NCBI GenBank assembly: GCA_002189035.1
Contig: NEEC01000020.1
Location: 1,054,001 to 1,118,000 of the forward strand
Source: Utricularia gibba
Lineage: Eukaryota; Streptophyta; Magnoliopsida; Lamiales; Lentibulariaceae
Reading direction: 5' to 3'
DNA: 64,000 nucleotides
The notes under the pieces were generated by a model that saw nothing but the letters and a program-made list of their open reading frames with translations, ran no database searches and was not told where the DNA came from. This document shows, one piece after another, positions 30,101 to 42,474 of this stretch. The translations under genes were made by a program, and so were the position numbers. Within the stretch, counting starts at the first letter, position 1. The number at the start of each line of letters is the position of its first letter.

Positions 30101-30664
30101 TAGGGATGAAATTTAAAGTCCAAGCCCGTGGGCCAGCTCGGCCCGACCCTAAAAAACATCGGGCTTGGGCTTAAATATTGATGACCCGAAAACATATCGG
30201 GCTTTTTGGCCCGAAGCCCTAAGCCCTTGGGTCGATTGGGCTTCGGGCCATAAAGCCCGACGGGCCTAGGGCCAATTTAAAAACATACTTTTTATGTATA
30301 ATAAATTATAATTATATTTAATTTTGAATAATTTAAATTCATTATATATATATTATTTTATTTTTAAGATATATAATATAAATTAATAATTTATATAATG
30401 ATTTTAATTTTTTTTCTATGAATTATTTAAATAATATTAAAATGTATATTAATATTAATAATTTTTTAAAATTTTTTATTTATAATATGATAGGCCCGTG
30501 GGCCGGGTAGGGCCAGCCCAGCCCAATGGATACTCTGGCTAGGGCCATATGAATCATATTTTTATCTAATCGGGCTTTAGCCCGGTCCTAGCCCGAAACT
30601 TGGTGAAACCCGTTGAAATAGGGTCGGGCTAGCCAAGCCCGGCCCAGCCCAACTTTCATCTCTA
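30101..30664. mobile_element. Non-autonomous hAT-like element (564 bp)
   Basis: Ends are short inverted repeats: TAGGGATGAAATTTAAAG on the left and, reversed, TAGAGATGAAAGTTGGGCTG on the right. The flanks form an 8-bp target duplication with two differences (gtggaagc at 30093-30100, gtggagac at 30665-30672), as expected for hAT. The two ends are rich in GGGCTT/GGCCC/AGCCCGA words in both orientations, which would let them fold back, and the centre (30290-30490) is almost pure A/T. No transposase, so movement needed a partner. Confidence 0.7.
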
Positions 30665-30732
30665 GTGGAGACTTACTAGGTAGATGAGAAAAAGCAAAGG
30701 TTTTCATCAAGTATATATGTATACAACTCCTT

Positions 30733-31164
30733 TGTTATGTTATTGGGTTTTCAAATGGGTCACTAATTGAGAAGAATAAGAAAAAGGTGGGAATTCATTT
30801 AGATTATCTAGGATGGGAGGGGAGGTTACAAGCTTCTTCTTTTTACCTATGTTGAAAGAAGTATACAAGTCTGTGATTTTCTGAAAGCTACTACTATCGT
30901 TCGAATGCCTCCATATTTAAATCCTCCCTTCAAAAGGTAACTTCAGACTCGATAGCTAGGTTGGCTGATCTTCCTTCTTCTAGTCTAGACCTTATCTTGT
31001 AGGAAGCCATAATTGCTTAGCTTGTCTACTTCCTGAGGTGCTATCAACTTTGTTGGACTACTGGGCTGTGCCATTGCCTCTCCTATTTCCTGTTTGTGGT
31101 CCTTGTTGTTCTTGGTTGGGGTCAGAGTGATGTGGGTATTGTCGTGGCCACTAGTTTTATTACA
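30733..31164 (-). repeat. gypsy-1 3' LTR
   Basis: About 430 bp. On the + strand it begins TGTTATGTTATTGGGTTTTC and ends TTATTACA, so on the coding strand it reads TGTAAT...AACA. Matches to the 5' LTR: 30741-30880 with 35261-35408, and about 30890-31164 with 42475-42744. The chromodomain frame (stop at 31122) runs about 40 bp into it. Confidence 0.8.
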
Positions 31165-31622
31165 CTCCACTGTGCTTTCGATAACCCGTCTATCTTAGGG
31201 AAACACACCTGCAATAGATGCAAATTCTCCCATGTAGACTCTACTGATGAGTAACCCTTCCAATGCACTAAGACTTCAGGATGATCAGCTCCCCTAGCCT
31301 CTAGGATAGCTTGGGGTGTCACGTCCAAGACTTGGGTGGTGATCTTTAAGGGGGTCTCATCTGCCATTGGAATCTTGTGACATAGTTTTAATCGAGAGAC
31401 ATGGAAGATCGGGTGGATGTGGGTTCTTGGAGGGAGAGCAGCCTCATATGTCAACTCCCCAATTTTTAGATTAACATGGAAAGAACCTAGAAATCTAGGG
31501 TGTAATTTGGAGTACTTCACACCAGTGAGTGCACTATATTGTGTTGGGTGAACCTTAACCCATACTTGATCGTTCTCTTCATACGAGAGTGGCCGATGTT
31601 TTTGGTTGTAATACTTGGCCAT
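31122..31622 (-). pseudogene. gypsy-1 integrase C-terminus and chromodomain
   Basis: Begins MAKYYNQKHRPLSYEENDQV, then HPRFLGSFHVNLKIGELTYE and HIHPIFHVSRLKLCHKIP (GPY/F-type region). It ends in a chromodomain, ILEARGADHPEVLVHWKGYS followed by SVESTWE. In chromoviruses this domain directs integration to chromatin marked by particular histone methylation. It is in the same frame as the integrase core, separated by a single stop codon (near 31629). Confidence 0.8.
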
Positions 31623-31628
31623 AATTTG

Positions 31629-32300
31629 CTAACTTGAATGTAATTGTTCCCTTGCAAGTTTCAATACTTCATCTCTATTGCATAGCTTCATATCCAAAGT
31701 GCCAGCCCATGCATGTCCATCATAATGAAGTAAGGAAGGTGAACTATGACCGTATACTAACTCAAAAGGAGTCATACCAATTGAAGTGTGATAAGTGGTG
31801 TTGTAAATGTCCTCGGTCCAGGCTAACCAATCACCCCAATGATTAGGACTGTTGCTTGTGAAGCATCTTAAACAGGTCTCTAATATTTTGTTAAAAACTT
31901 CAGTCTGCCCATCAGCTTGAAGGTGGTAGGCTGTGGTGAAATGTAAATTGGAACCAGATAATTTGAAGAGTTCTTTCCAAAATAGACTAGTAAATGTAGA
32001 GTCACAGTCATTGAGAATGGTTTCATGAATGCCATGCAAGCGTATCACTTCTTCAAAAAATATCCGAGCTATTGTAACCATGGTATAAGGATGCGATAGA
32101 GCAAAGAAATGGGCATACTTAGATAAGCGATCAACCACTACTAGGATTACATTCTTACCCTTCAAAAAAGGTAAGCCCTCCACAAAGTCCATAGATATAT
32201 TAGACCATATGCGCTTAGGAATATTCAGAAAATGTAAGAGGCCTCCCAATTGTAGTTGTTCACTCTTGCTTGCTCTAACATATACAGTAGTTTCGCACAT
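31629..32300 (-). pseudogene. gypsy-1 integrase core
   Basis: Contains ISMDFVEGLPFLKGKNVILV (first catalytic Asp region), HGIHETILNDCDSTFTSLFW (second; usual DRD reads DCD) and QADGQTEVFNKILETCLRCF (catalytic Glu in QTEV). An N-terminal HHCC-like stretch lies upstream in broken frames (about 32300-32450). It would insert cDNA copies into the genome. Degenerate element, not expected to be active. Confidence 0.8.
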
Positions 32301-32940
32301 ACTCCTGTACTTGGGAATCTATTCCCGTCCAGAAAAAATTCTGCTAGAGAAGTTTAAGCACTTTAGCCACCCCTTCATGGTTATTGCCATGCACTAGCTC
32401 TAAGATGTGCGCTATGCTTGCTTAGTCTGAAGGCAAATAAATCCGATTCTTATGATAGATCAAGCCATTTTTTTCACTCCAATTTTTACCCTTGCCATCA
32501 TCCTGTATTTTATGATGTAGCTATTGAAGTGCAGTTGTTGCAGCTATCTCTTCCCTAAGTTGGTTGAATAATTGTAGGTGAGGTGTCGTGATGGCTGTCA
32601 CCGTCAATTCCTCACCGTGTCTTTGAGAGAAGGCATCCACGGTAGCATTATTGAAACCCCTTTTATATTCAATTATGTAGTTGTATCCCATGATTTTGCT
32701 AATCCATTTTTATTGGAAGGAGGTGCAGATCTTTTGTTGTAGTAAATATTGAAGGCTCCTATGATTAGTCTTTACTTGAAATGGCCTACCCCACAAATAC
32801 CCTCACCAATGTTTGACTACATAGATCAAGAAGAGGTGTTCCTTTTTATAGGTAGCCAAAGATCAATGTCTATCAACCAATAACCACCTGAAGTAGGCGA
32901 TTGGGTGCTACTCCTGATGCAACACTGCACCAATTCCTTG

Positions 32941-33762
32941 TTATGATGCTTCGTACTCAACCACAAATATCTTGTCAAAATCAAGGGATGAGAGTATCAA
33001 TGCTTTAGTCAAGGCTATTTTGAGATCATCAAACACTTTCTTAGCTGTTGATTTCCAATGAAAGTTATCCCTTTTTAGCATAGTAGTTAGAGGAGACAAA
33101 ATGTTGCTGAAATGGGGTACAAACCTCTTGAAGTAACTTGTCAACCTTGAGAATCCCCTCATTTCCCTTAAATTACTTGGCTTTTCCAAAGATGTCACAT
33201 CATCAATCTTTTTCTCGTTTGTCGAAATTCCTTCCCTACCAATACGGTGCCCCAGATATTCTACATTCTCTTGCACAAATAAGCATTTAGAGCCCTTGAA
33301 AAATAGCTGGTTTTCCTACAAGATTTGGAAGATTAGATGGAGGTGTTGTAGATGCTCTTCTAAGCTGGAACTGTAAATCAAGATATCATCAAAAAAGACT
33401 AGTGCAAACTTTTGAAAATAAGGTTTAAACATAGACTTCATAAGATTTTTCAAGCCAAATGGCATCACTAGAAACTCATACATCCCCTGGGAAGTCTGAA
33501 AAGCAGTTTTAGGGATAGACTCCTCATGCACGCGAGTCTCATGGTAACATGATCTTAGATCTAATTTTGAAAAAATCTGCACCCTATGTAACTCTCCTAT
33601 AAATTCTTCTAATGTTGGAATGGAGAACTGATATTTTATTGTGATGGCATTCAATGCTTTGTAATCCATACACAAATGCCATCCTCCATCCTTCTTCGAA
33701 ACAAGAAGGACTGAGGCCGAGAATGGGGAGGTGATGTTCTGTATCCATCCCTTGGCTAACAA
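32941..33762 (-). pseudogene. gypsy-1 reverse transcriptase and RNase H start
   Basis: 33762-33316 carries FSASVLLVSKKDGGWHLCMD, FSKLDLRSCYHETRVHEESI, MPFGLKNLMKSMF and the intact catalytic FFDDILIYS. A break follows, then 33276-32941 with VEYLGHRIGREGIS, FSRLTSYFKRFVPHFS and the first RNase H strand. RNase H remains continue in broken frames to about 32500. The catalytic YXDD-type site is retained although the frame is broken. Confidence 0.8.
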
Positions 33763-34451
33763 TTCTTGTACCTAATTTTCGATTTCTGTTCTTTGTTTCT
33801 GTGAGTACCAGTATGGTTTCCTAGCTGTCAGATTGGCTTCAATGATCAAGTGAATTTCATGATCATAGAAATGCTTGAGCAGTAATCCTATTGGTTCTTC
33901 AAAAATCAATTAGTGTTGCTCAATCAACCCTTCCATTAATTGGCTCCAGAAGCTGGAGCTAACTATTGTTGCAACTCTGAGTTGCCTTGTAGGTTGATTG
34001 CTCTGAGTCTGGAAACCCTGAATTTTATGTTATTGGTCTTGAATTGAAAATGTCATCTCTTGTTGTTCGAAATCCCATGTCATCGGACCTATCATTTTGA
34101 GCCAATCACAACCTAGTATTATGGAACCAACCAATGTTAATAAAAGGAGGATGGTAGTGAACACATAATTTCGAATCCGTAGTGAAACTTTTTCATAAAG
34201 ATCAGGGCAATGGGGAGATTCCCTGTGTGCTACCATAGCCCTCATTCTTTTCCTGTGAGAAATGGGTAGCCTTAACTTCTATGCCACATTTTCCTGCAAA
34301 AAACTATGGGTACTCTCTAAGTCTATCAAGAAAACAAGGGGATGGTCCCCTATGCTAACCTAGTGAGAGCATTAAGGGAAACTCGAATTTCTTCCTTTGC
34401 TTCACCGTCACTTTCCGTGAACTCAATTAAGAAAAGTTTCTCGCATTTATC

Positions 34452-35229
34452 TCATGGAACAAATCTTTCATTGCAATGGAAATAGAGGTTTTTAGCCTTC
34501 CTCTCCTCAAACTCCTTCTCAGGTAGACACTTAATGGGAGGGGTGGACCCTTTACTTTCATAAGATCGTTTTTCGTCAAATTGACCTTTCTTTGCCTCTA
34601 GGTTTTCTCTTCGTCTCCTGGTGCCTCCCTCTGCTTTTTCAACCATCATCATTGATACTAAGTTGCCAATTTTGCCTTCACATAACATGGTTGCAAGAAT
34701 CATGGCATTCGTTGTGGTTAGGGGGTTTTGCAATTTGAGCAGCGTTGAGATTTGTGACAATAGACCACCTAGATAAATCAGCATTTCATGTTCCGGGTGT
34801 AGGTTCTCTATGCTGAGGGGAATCTCCTCAAAACGCTGATTACAGTCCTCCAAATCTTTATACATCCTCAAGTGAGACAATCGTTTGGCTGAACCTCGAT
34901 GGCGTGGGCCAAATCTTAAGTTATACTGCTATTTGAAGCTAGTCCAGATCAAGCTCAGGTTGTTCCTCTTGAGCTTCATAAACCTGCTTTGTGTCTCTCC
35001 TTCTAATTATGCTGCCACTACTCGTAGCTTATTGTCTTTTGATGTCTGGTGGTACTCAAAGACGTGTTCACATCGGTTAATCCATCCTAGAGGGTCGAGC
35101 GTTCCATTGTACTTAGAAATCTCTAACTTCATTGTTTTAGCAGTAGTCTTTGTCGTTCCCGATGTTGCCTCAGAACATCATACCAGTTGCTGCTTGTTTT
35201 GCTTCAAAACAGTCATTAATTCTTCCATC
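34452..35229 (-). pseudogene. gypsy-1 gag
   Basis: Starts MEELMTVLKQNKQQLV close to the primer-binding site and runs in broken frames through LEISKYNGTLDPLGWINRCE and VFEYHQTSKDN, the usual retrotransposon gag core. It continues with the frame 34880-34452 (SHLRMYKDLEDCNQRFEEIP, KLQNPLTTTNAMILATMLCE). The end of gag, RKAKNLYFHCNE, is a decayed zinc knuckle. Protease-region remains follow at 34030-34245 (IILGCDWLKMIGPMTWDF). Confidence 0.7.
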
Positions 35230-35243
35230 TATGGAATCGAAAG

Positions 35244-35260
35244 TGGCTCTGATACTAAGT
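35244..35260 (-). other. gypsy-1 primer-binding site
   Basis: On the coding strand ACTTAGTATCAGAGCCA follows the end of the 5' LTR directly. It matches the TGGTATCAGAGC initiator-methionine tRNA complement with one change, the usual primer site of plant chromoviruses. Confidence 0.75.
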
Positions 35261-35408
35261 TGTTGGGTTTTTGAATGGGTTACTAGTCGAGAAGAATAAG
35301 AAAAAAGTGGGAATTCATCTGGATTATCCAAGATGGGAGGGGAGGTTACAAGCTTCTTCTTTCTATCTATGTTGAAAGAAGGAAATAAGTCTGTAATTTT
35401 CTTAAAGA
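35261..35408 (-). repeat. gypsy-1 5' LTR, inner piece
   Basis: TGTTGGGTTTTTGAATGGGT... runs parallel to 30733-30880 until about 35408, where LINE sequence begins. Together with 42475-42744 it restores one LTR. Confidence 0.8.
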
Positions 35409-36879
35409 TGTTAAGAAAGAGAGAACGTGAGCCAAACCCATGCCTTAGGTTGTCAAATCCATCAGATCTGCACCGGGACCACCATTCATCTTCCGATGGC
35501 CTGATCTAGAGGGGTCTCACCGGGGTGAGACATTGGGAGGGTAGAAATAGGACACCCGAACCCTATTGAAAGGCATTACCTTACATCCACCAAACTTTTT
35601 TCGTTACCATGTTTCCAAATAACAAGGGGGGTAGCAAAGCTTCGTCACTACTTTGCTAAATGTGGGATGCTGGTAGACGTGTAAGTAAGCACTTTGGTTT
35701 CCTGAGGTTCAGCAAACATGACAAGGCTCAACAGCGGAAGACTGCATTAGGGAGACACCATTTAGAGGTGATCCCTCTTTAGTTGTGTGCCGGTATTGGT
35801 CTGGGAGAGACAACATACAGCACAAAGAGGCTGAGACGAGAGTGCTTCACCCTCAGAGGGTTCAACCTCTGTCGATAGGGAGGGATTTCGCACCCCCAAC
35901 TGGTCAAGTGGGGCAGAGGGCATGACTGATGTCACAAGTACCGAGACTAGTCAGCATTACCAACTAAAGGAAAAAAAAGACCAAAGATAGACTCCTATTC
36001 CTCTAGTGGAAGCATTAGAAGCCAAGACCTGGGTAGCAAGAAGTGCCATTGGTGAGGTTAAACAACTCTATGCATTCTTCACATTTAGAATCATGCTAGC
36101 GGAGGCATGTTTTCTGGGAATATGAGTGTTGAGTATGAGAGGCCCTCATTTCTTGTTGGAATTCAGGGACTTAAACCAAATGCACAGAGCCATTTTGACA
36201 GACAATCAATGGTTCACGAAACATTTTTATTAGATTAAGTCGTTATACATGGTTGAAGATTTAGGGAATACCGCTAGAGGTGTGATCAGAAGACAATTTT
36301 AGAAAGATAGCACAAGAATGGGGGACAACAATTGCAATTGGGGAAACCACACTAAACTGTCGCCAAATCGATTTCGGGGGTGTTCTGCTATGTACGAAAG
36401 TGAGGAGAGAGATCTGTGACCTTTTCTGGATTGAATGGAAAGGCAAAAACCAACAAATATGGGTCTCTAAGATGGATGACTCACACCTGGCTTGTGACAT
36501 GTAGACAATGTGAAGCAATGGCGTGAGCTGGAGCGCTGTGGATGACTACGTTTTAGAAAGCAAGGCTAAATCAAAGGACAACGAAGTAGGGGCTAATGAG
36601 CAGCCCAACCAAGATTTCCAACTACAAATGAAGCATCTTGAGCCCAAGGTGCAAACATCTTTCAAGAGTGATGAGCCAACCGCAAGACTCCAAGAGAAGC
36701 TTCGTAACATCAAGATTCTTAACAGGCCTGAACAAAATCGTACTGAACCAGTGGAGCAGTCTAAATCATCAAGGGAGAACAATTAACCATAGGATGAGGA
36801 GGCAATATTGTTGGCTGGACATCTTGGCATCATTTTCCAGCACGATGACGCTTAGGATGCACTTGTCTATCCATGACGA

Positions 36880-38330
36880 CTGTAGTCAGTGTAAAAAGCC
36901 GACATGGTGTTCCTGCAAGAAACAATGTCAGCCGGTTTAGATCAATGCTCTTTGAGGAGTATTTTGGGGTCCTCTAATTGTGGTTATTCTTGTAGCCTAC
37001 TCACGGATGCTTGGGTGGTTTGGCATGAATCTGGAATGAAGAGACAATTGAGGTAGTAGATTCTATGGTATATGAGAGAGCTATCATCTTAAGAGTTAAA
37101 ATAGGGATATTGCTAACCACTACCCAATAATGCTCAAAATAGAGTGGGTTGACGATGGGCTAAAACCTTTTATATTCAACAATGGGTGGCTGAAGCATAA
37201 GGACTTGAAGGAGGTCGTTCGAAACAACTGGATGCAGACTCTTCATCACCACTCTGATGGATGCACCCTATGGTTCAAGTTAAGATGGCTAAAGCACGAA
37301 CTCAAGGTATGGAATGCAACCCATGGCAACCATAGAGTGCAAATTTAAGCTACTGGCCACGAAGGTAGAGAGATGGGAACATGACATAGAGAATCGTCTT
37401 TTAACGGATGAGGAGCTGAGGATGGGGGTAGCACTTCGATCTCGATGGCTGGACATGAGTTAAGAGTATGATGTGCACTACCAAACACAATCCCGCAACC
37501 GGTGGTTAAATGGATCTCTAAAGCCATCCACATGAAAACCGAAGCATCAAATTATTTTCGAGCAGCATTCCACAAAGCCTCTTCGCAGTGCTATGAAGTA
37601 GACTAGGTAGACATACCTCAACTCCAATCCATTGAGAATGCAATCTTAGAACAACCGTTCCTAGAGGAAGAAATCGAGGAGGGTTTGGTTGATTGTGGGA
37701 AGGAAAAATGCCTTGGCCCTAATGGCTTTACGTCGGAATTTTTTGTGACCTTCTAGGACACGATTGGCTCAAAGGTCGTCTCATGCATACGTAGATTCGA
37801 GGTGATAGTAGATCTCGGTGTGGTGGCTAATGCCACATTCATCAGTCTTATCCTCAAAAAGAGGAGTCCATAGCATCTGGGAGAATATAGGCCGATCAGC
37901 CTAGTTACCAGTCAATATAAGATCCTAGCGAAGCTGCTCTCAAATAGGCTACGACAGGTGATATAGGGTGTGATAAGTGAGGAGAAGATGACTTTCTTAA
38001 AGGGGCGGAACATTCTTGATAGTATGCTCATAGTGGATGAAATTGTGGCAGCCGCTAGATGCAGGGAGAGACACATTGCAACCATGAAAATTGATTTTCA
38101 GAAGACCTATAATAGTGTTGATTGGGATTTCTTGTTTATGATGATGAGATTATAGGGTTTTGATAAAAGATGCATTAGGTGGATCAAGGCATGCATAACT
38201 ATGACATCCCTATCAGTCCTGGTAAATGGCTCAACTTCAGCCCTAGTCTATAAGCAATGGGATTTCTTATATATCTCTTTCTGATAGTGGTTGAAGGGCT
38301 GAGTTACATGATTCGTAAAGCCCATGATTC
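36880..38330 (+). pseudogene. LINE ORF2: endonuclease remnant, linker and reverse transcriptase N-terminal half
   Basis: The endonuclease domain survives only as its first block (ADMVFLQETMSAGLDQ). 37130-37348 is the linker (EWVDDGLKPFIFNNGWLKHK, WLKHELKVWNATHGNH). RT blocks: EKCLGPNGFTSEFFVTF (usually KAPGPDG), LGEYRPISLVTSQYKILAKL, ISEEKMTFLKGRNILDSMLI and IDFQKTYNSVDWDFLF (usually DFxKAYDxVDW), then LSVLVNGSTSALV. Stops interrupt it repeatedly. Sequence turns into gypsy-2 soon after 38380. Confidence 0.75.
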
Positions 38331-38384
38331 ACAATTAATTAAGGGGTTCAGGGTGGGATGGGGTAGAGTTCTAGGGATCAATGT

Positions 38385-41300
38385 AATCCAGGTATCCATC
38401 ACCCAAATGACGAGTCAATTCGGATGTGTGATATAGGAAGGATTGGGCCAATCAGCCCAATCCACTTGGCATCCCAACACCTCAATTATTTCTACGAGAA
38501 TTAGAGCAGGAGGGAGCAGTTTTCGATTGATGCAAATTTGAAGGTAATTCCTTGTTCCAAAGGCTACAGTGACAAGGTTTTGCGAAAACCTCTATTCACA
38601 AGTCTAGTTTTGTTTCTTGTAAGTACCCTGCAGGTTGTGACTAGAGAGGCTGTGACCTCTTGTGGTTTCTATGTCTGTTCGCTGTGATTTATGTGACCTT
38701 GTGGGCTTTCTAGTTTGACCTCTTGTTAATTTGTTGTTCTTATTTTGAGAAGTGGAGGTTGTGACCTCTAAGATAATTCCCTTTTAAATTACTATGTGGT
38801 GATTTGCTCTAGTTATTTGTGGTTCTTGATTAGTTACTGGCTTATAACAAGCATTGAAAAGCTTCTTTAGAACTTTTTGTCATAAATCTACATTAGTTTG
38901 GCACTAGAGAAAGGGTAGGATACATATGGCAGGACGTGGAGGATGAGGTTTTGCACACCCAATGCAATCGATGAACCAAAATTCCTCCTCTGTGGAACAA
39001 CGTATGGAGGCCATAGAGCGTCGAATGAAGCAACTCATGTAAAGAATGGAGTGTTTACTTTCCCAACAGAATCCCACAGCATAATGGACCTTGACTCGCA
39101 GCGAGTTTGAGTCTCTGATGGGTTTTCACAATGAAATGAATAGAGGGCATGGACTTTGATTGGGCACCCCAAATATTGACACTGATCAATGATGGGAGGC
39201 TGGATTCAAAATTGAGTTATCGGAATTTCACAGAACCCTACGTGTTGAAGAGTTTTTAGATTGGATTGCTACGGTGGATGAGGCTTTGGGATTCAAGGCA
39301 GTTCTTGAGAATCGTAGAGTGAGCTTGGTGGCCACAAGGTTTCGTGATCGTGGATCTACTTGGTGGCAACAGAAGAAAGTGACCAGAAGTTGGATGGGTT
39401 AATCGAAGATTACCTCTTGGGAGAATCTGAAGAAAAATCTTCATGCTGAGTTTCTTCCCTATATGTATCAGAGAACCCTTTTCCTACAACTTCAAAGCTT
39501 GAGGCAAGGTTCAAAAACTATTGAGGAACATACTTCATATTTATATCAGTTGATTTCACGAGCGGATTTATAGGAAACGGATGAACAATTGTTGGGGCGT
39601 TATATGGCTAGTTTGAGGTCATTAATACTTGAAGTTTTAAGTATGTTTGATTCATTAACTGTAGTTGAAACATTTTAGAAAGCATTACTAATAGAGAAAC
39701 AAGGTAAAAGAGGAGACAAAGGAGATGGTGCTAGTGTTATGAGTGCTCCTAATGTTAAGGAGTCAATTCCACCCTCATCTAAGACGAGATTTGAGATAGC
39801 AAACCAGAAACCAACCACTGGGGTGAAGTGCTTCTCATGTGGTGAAATCGGTCATAAGAGTACTAAGTGTAGGAGAGTGGGGAAATGAAACATGTATATG
39901 GATCCTGAAAATTCAGATGAAGAGAACAAGGATGCTTGCCTCGAGGACTTACTTGAAGACTTTGCCCCTGAGGTACTTGTTAATGGGGATGTTGGACAGG
40001 CTTTAGTTACGAGAAGGATGTGTCTAGCTCCTGCAGTGGAATCTGACACCTCGTGGCTATGGAATAATATTTTTCAGTCAAGTTATACCATTAGAGACAA
40101 GGTGTGCAAGCTTATGATTGATGTAGGGAGTTGTGACAACTTCATTTCAGAAGACACTATAAAGAAGCTAGCATTGAAGACATAAGCTCATACAAAACCA
40201 TATCAACTTGGATGGATTGATAAAGGGGTGTTTTCCAAGTCTCAAAAAGAACTCAGGTCAACTTCTCTATTGGGAAACTCTATAAGGATAAGGTGTAGTG
40301 TGACATTGTGAAAATAGATGCTTGTCATTTACTCCTAGGAAGGCCGTGGCAATATGACCGCCACATGTATCATGATGGACATGCCAACACTTATCCCTTT
40401 GATTTTGATGGATCATAAATCATACTATTACCATCCAAACCTTCAGGGAGTGACTTGAAGGTTTCTGTCAACCTTCTTTTGGGTATGCATCTAGAATCTG
40501 AGATCGGACAGCAAATGGCCTTCTTGATTGTAGAGAAACCTTAATAGCAAGATGCTCAAGATTACTCAGCATATGTTCAAGAGATTTTGAAGGAGTTTTT
40601 AGCAGTATTTCCTGATGACATACCACTAAAACTATTATCTTTACGTGATATTAAACATCAGATTGACCTTATTTCTAGAGCTTCCTTTTTGAACAAGGCT
40701 CATTACAGAATGAGCCCTAGAGAACATGATGAAATGAGGCAACAAGTTGAGGAGCTCGTGTCTAAAGGACACATCAAAGAAAGTTTAAGTCTATGCATCA
40801 TACCAGCAATACTCGTAACCAAAAAAGGGGGAGCATGGTGTATGTGTGTGGATAGTCGTGACATCAATAAAATCACCATGAGATATCGACTTCCCATCTT
40901 GAGATTAGATTATTTACTCGATCAAATTCACAGTGCCTCTATTTCAACAAGCTCGATTTAAAAAGTGGGTACAATCAGATTCATATCTGACCGGGGGACA
41001 AGTGGAAAACGGCATTCAAGACTCGAGAAGGCCTATATGAGTGGTTTGTTATGCCATTCAGACTATCTAATACTCCTAGCATGTTCATGAGAGTCATGAT
41101 CCAACTACTATGCCCCTTTATCGGACGTTGCGCTGTGGTTTATTTCGATCTACAACCATGGCAAAGATGCTCACACCAAGGATGTGAGGGATATACTCCA
41201 AACGCTATGGGCAACGTGCTTCTTTGCAACTCCTACTAAGCATATTTTCTTCACTGATCATGTGATATTTTTGGGGTTTATTATTTCAAGGGATGGACTC

Positions 41301-41557
41301 AAAGTTGATCCCGTAAAGGCGCAAGAAATTGAAGCATGGCCAACCCCCACATCTCTACATGAAGTAAGGAGTTTTCATGGTCTTGCCTCATTTTATTGGA
41401 GATTCATTCCTCATTTCAACACAAAGTTGACCCCTATTACAGAGTTCCTTAAGGAAGGAAACTTCAAATGGAATTCAGTGGCAGAGCAATCATTTTCGCA
41501 CATTAAAGACTGTTGGATGCACCCTAAAAAATGTTTTTGTGGATTTCTGTGGTAATG
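38385..41557 (+). mobile_element. gypsy-2: 5' part of a second Ty3/gypsy element inside the LINE
   Basis: Leader or partial LTR (about 38385-38925), then gag from ATG 38926 with stops. Gag includes a retrotransposon gag core (STWWQQKKV..., FLQLQSLRQGSKTIEEHTSY) and an intact CCHC knuckle (CFSCGEIGHKSTKC, about 39829-39870). A protease relic follows (LMIDVGSCDNFIS, about 40110-40150), then RT (40587-40961, MSPREHDEMRQQVEELVSKG, AILVTKKGGAWCMCVDSRDI) and the start of RNase H (41184-41555, HVIFLGFIISRDGLKVDPVK). The catalytic YFDD reads YFDL followed by a frameshift. The 3' half (integrase, 3' LTR) is absent; sequence returns to LINE near 41557. It probably replaced the missing LINE RT centre through an insertion-deletion event. 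Confidence 0.75.
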
Positions 41558-41767
41558 GCATTCCCGCAGATCCTCTCTCTACTCAGTGAAATAGGAGCTC
41601 CTCCAAACTGCCATGGCACTCTGGTTCCAGGCTATACAACAAGAATCATAGTTGGGCTCTTTTTTTTCAATACAATAACGGATCACCTTGCAGGCTGGAG
41701 ATGAAGTCATATATCCTAGGGAGATGGTGAAGACATTGTTACATTTAGCTTGTAGAGACAAGCTTTC

Positions 41768-42368
41768 ATGGTAAAGCTCGCCAAGGAAATCCTATGCCCA
41801 AGATCACCCCAACGCTCATGGAACCTATTCACAACTATTTGTGGAATGGTTCCACTAAAAATCATAATTTTTGTGTGGCAAGCTAACATGAACAGTTTGC
41901 CTACGGGGGACAATCTGATGGCGAAAAGAACACAAGTAGTGATAGACAAATGAGCTTGGTATGAATAGAGCCTGGAAACAAAGGATCACCTCATGTTTAC
42001 ATGCATCTTTGCACAATGCCTATGGAGATGTATATTAGACTGGTGGCACCTCGACAGATCTGCTATATCTCTCTCCACATGACACACTCTAGTCAGAGAA
42101 AGGCAAACAAGCGTGGTGTTCTATAGTTGCATCTGTGATGAGGCATATATGGCAACTTCACAACAAGAAGCATTTCAATGAACAACGCGACGAACCCATG
42201 GGAACAGTGGAAGTGGCTGCCAAGAGTCCATATCTTGTACAAAGTGAAGTCATGACATGGTTGCAAACAAGAGGAAACCTCAAAATGGTCCCCATCCATG
42301 ACTGGTTGAGGGAATCAATCTTGGCGATGGAAAGAACTCCTCCTCAAGATCCAATGGGCATCGGCTAA
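41768..42368 (+). pseudogene. LINE ORF2 zinc-binding (zf-RVT) tail
   Basis: NLFTTICGMVPLKIIIFVWQ, LPTGDNLMAKRTQVV and, in a shifted frame, LETKDHLMFTCIFAQCLW match the zf-RVT domain (W..W.....P.K...F.W......L.T...L, and the C..C...ET..HLF..C segment, first cysteines lost). The frame 42135-42368 after it is the C-terminal tail. It is followed by the 3' UTR and A-run. Confidence 0.7.
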
Positions 42369-42474
42369 TAGAGACTAAGCTAGGGAAATGTGTCACAGAA
42401 TAATGGTGAAACGGAACGTTTTTTGTAATCTTCCGATTCATAATTATAAGATAAGGTGAATCTTCAAAAAAAAA

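Larger units (their letters stand above)
35409..42474 (+). mobile_element. L1-type LINE inserted in the gypsy-1 5' LTR, itself interrupted by gypsy-2
   Basis: Forward-oriented plant LINE. ORF1 has an RRM relic (HFGFLRFSKHDKAQ, about 35680-35730) and a C-terminal region (QIDFGGVLLCTKVRREICDL, about 36360-36420). ORF2 follows: endonuclease start (ADMVFLQET, about 36900-36930), linker, reverse transcriptase (37670-38330), then after the gypsy-2 segment the zinc-binding RVT tail (41800-42060). It ends in a 9-base A run (42466-42474). The RT centre including the FADD-type site is missing, replaced by gypsy-2. No target duplication could be read; a few LTR bases seem lost at the junction. Heavily decayed. 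Confidence 0.75.

Noticed and set aside
34885-35274. 129-codon + strand frame
   Set aside because: It is the complement of gypsy-1 gag and primer-binding site; the - strand carries the recognisable gag core.
38385-41557. gypsy-2 as part of the gypsy-1 element
   Set aside because: Opposite strand, different gag and RT sequences, and flanked by LINE ORF2 on both sides.
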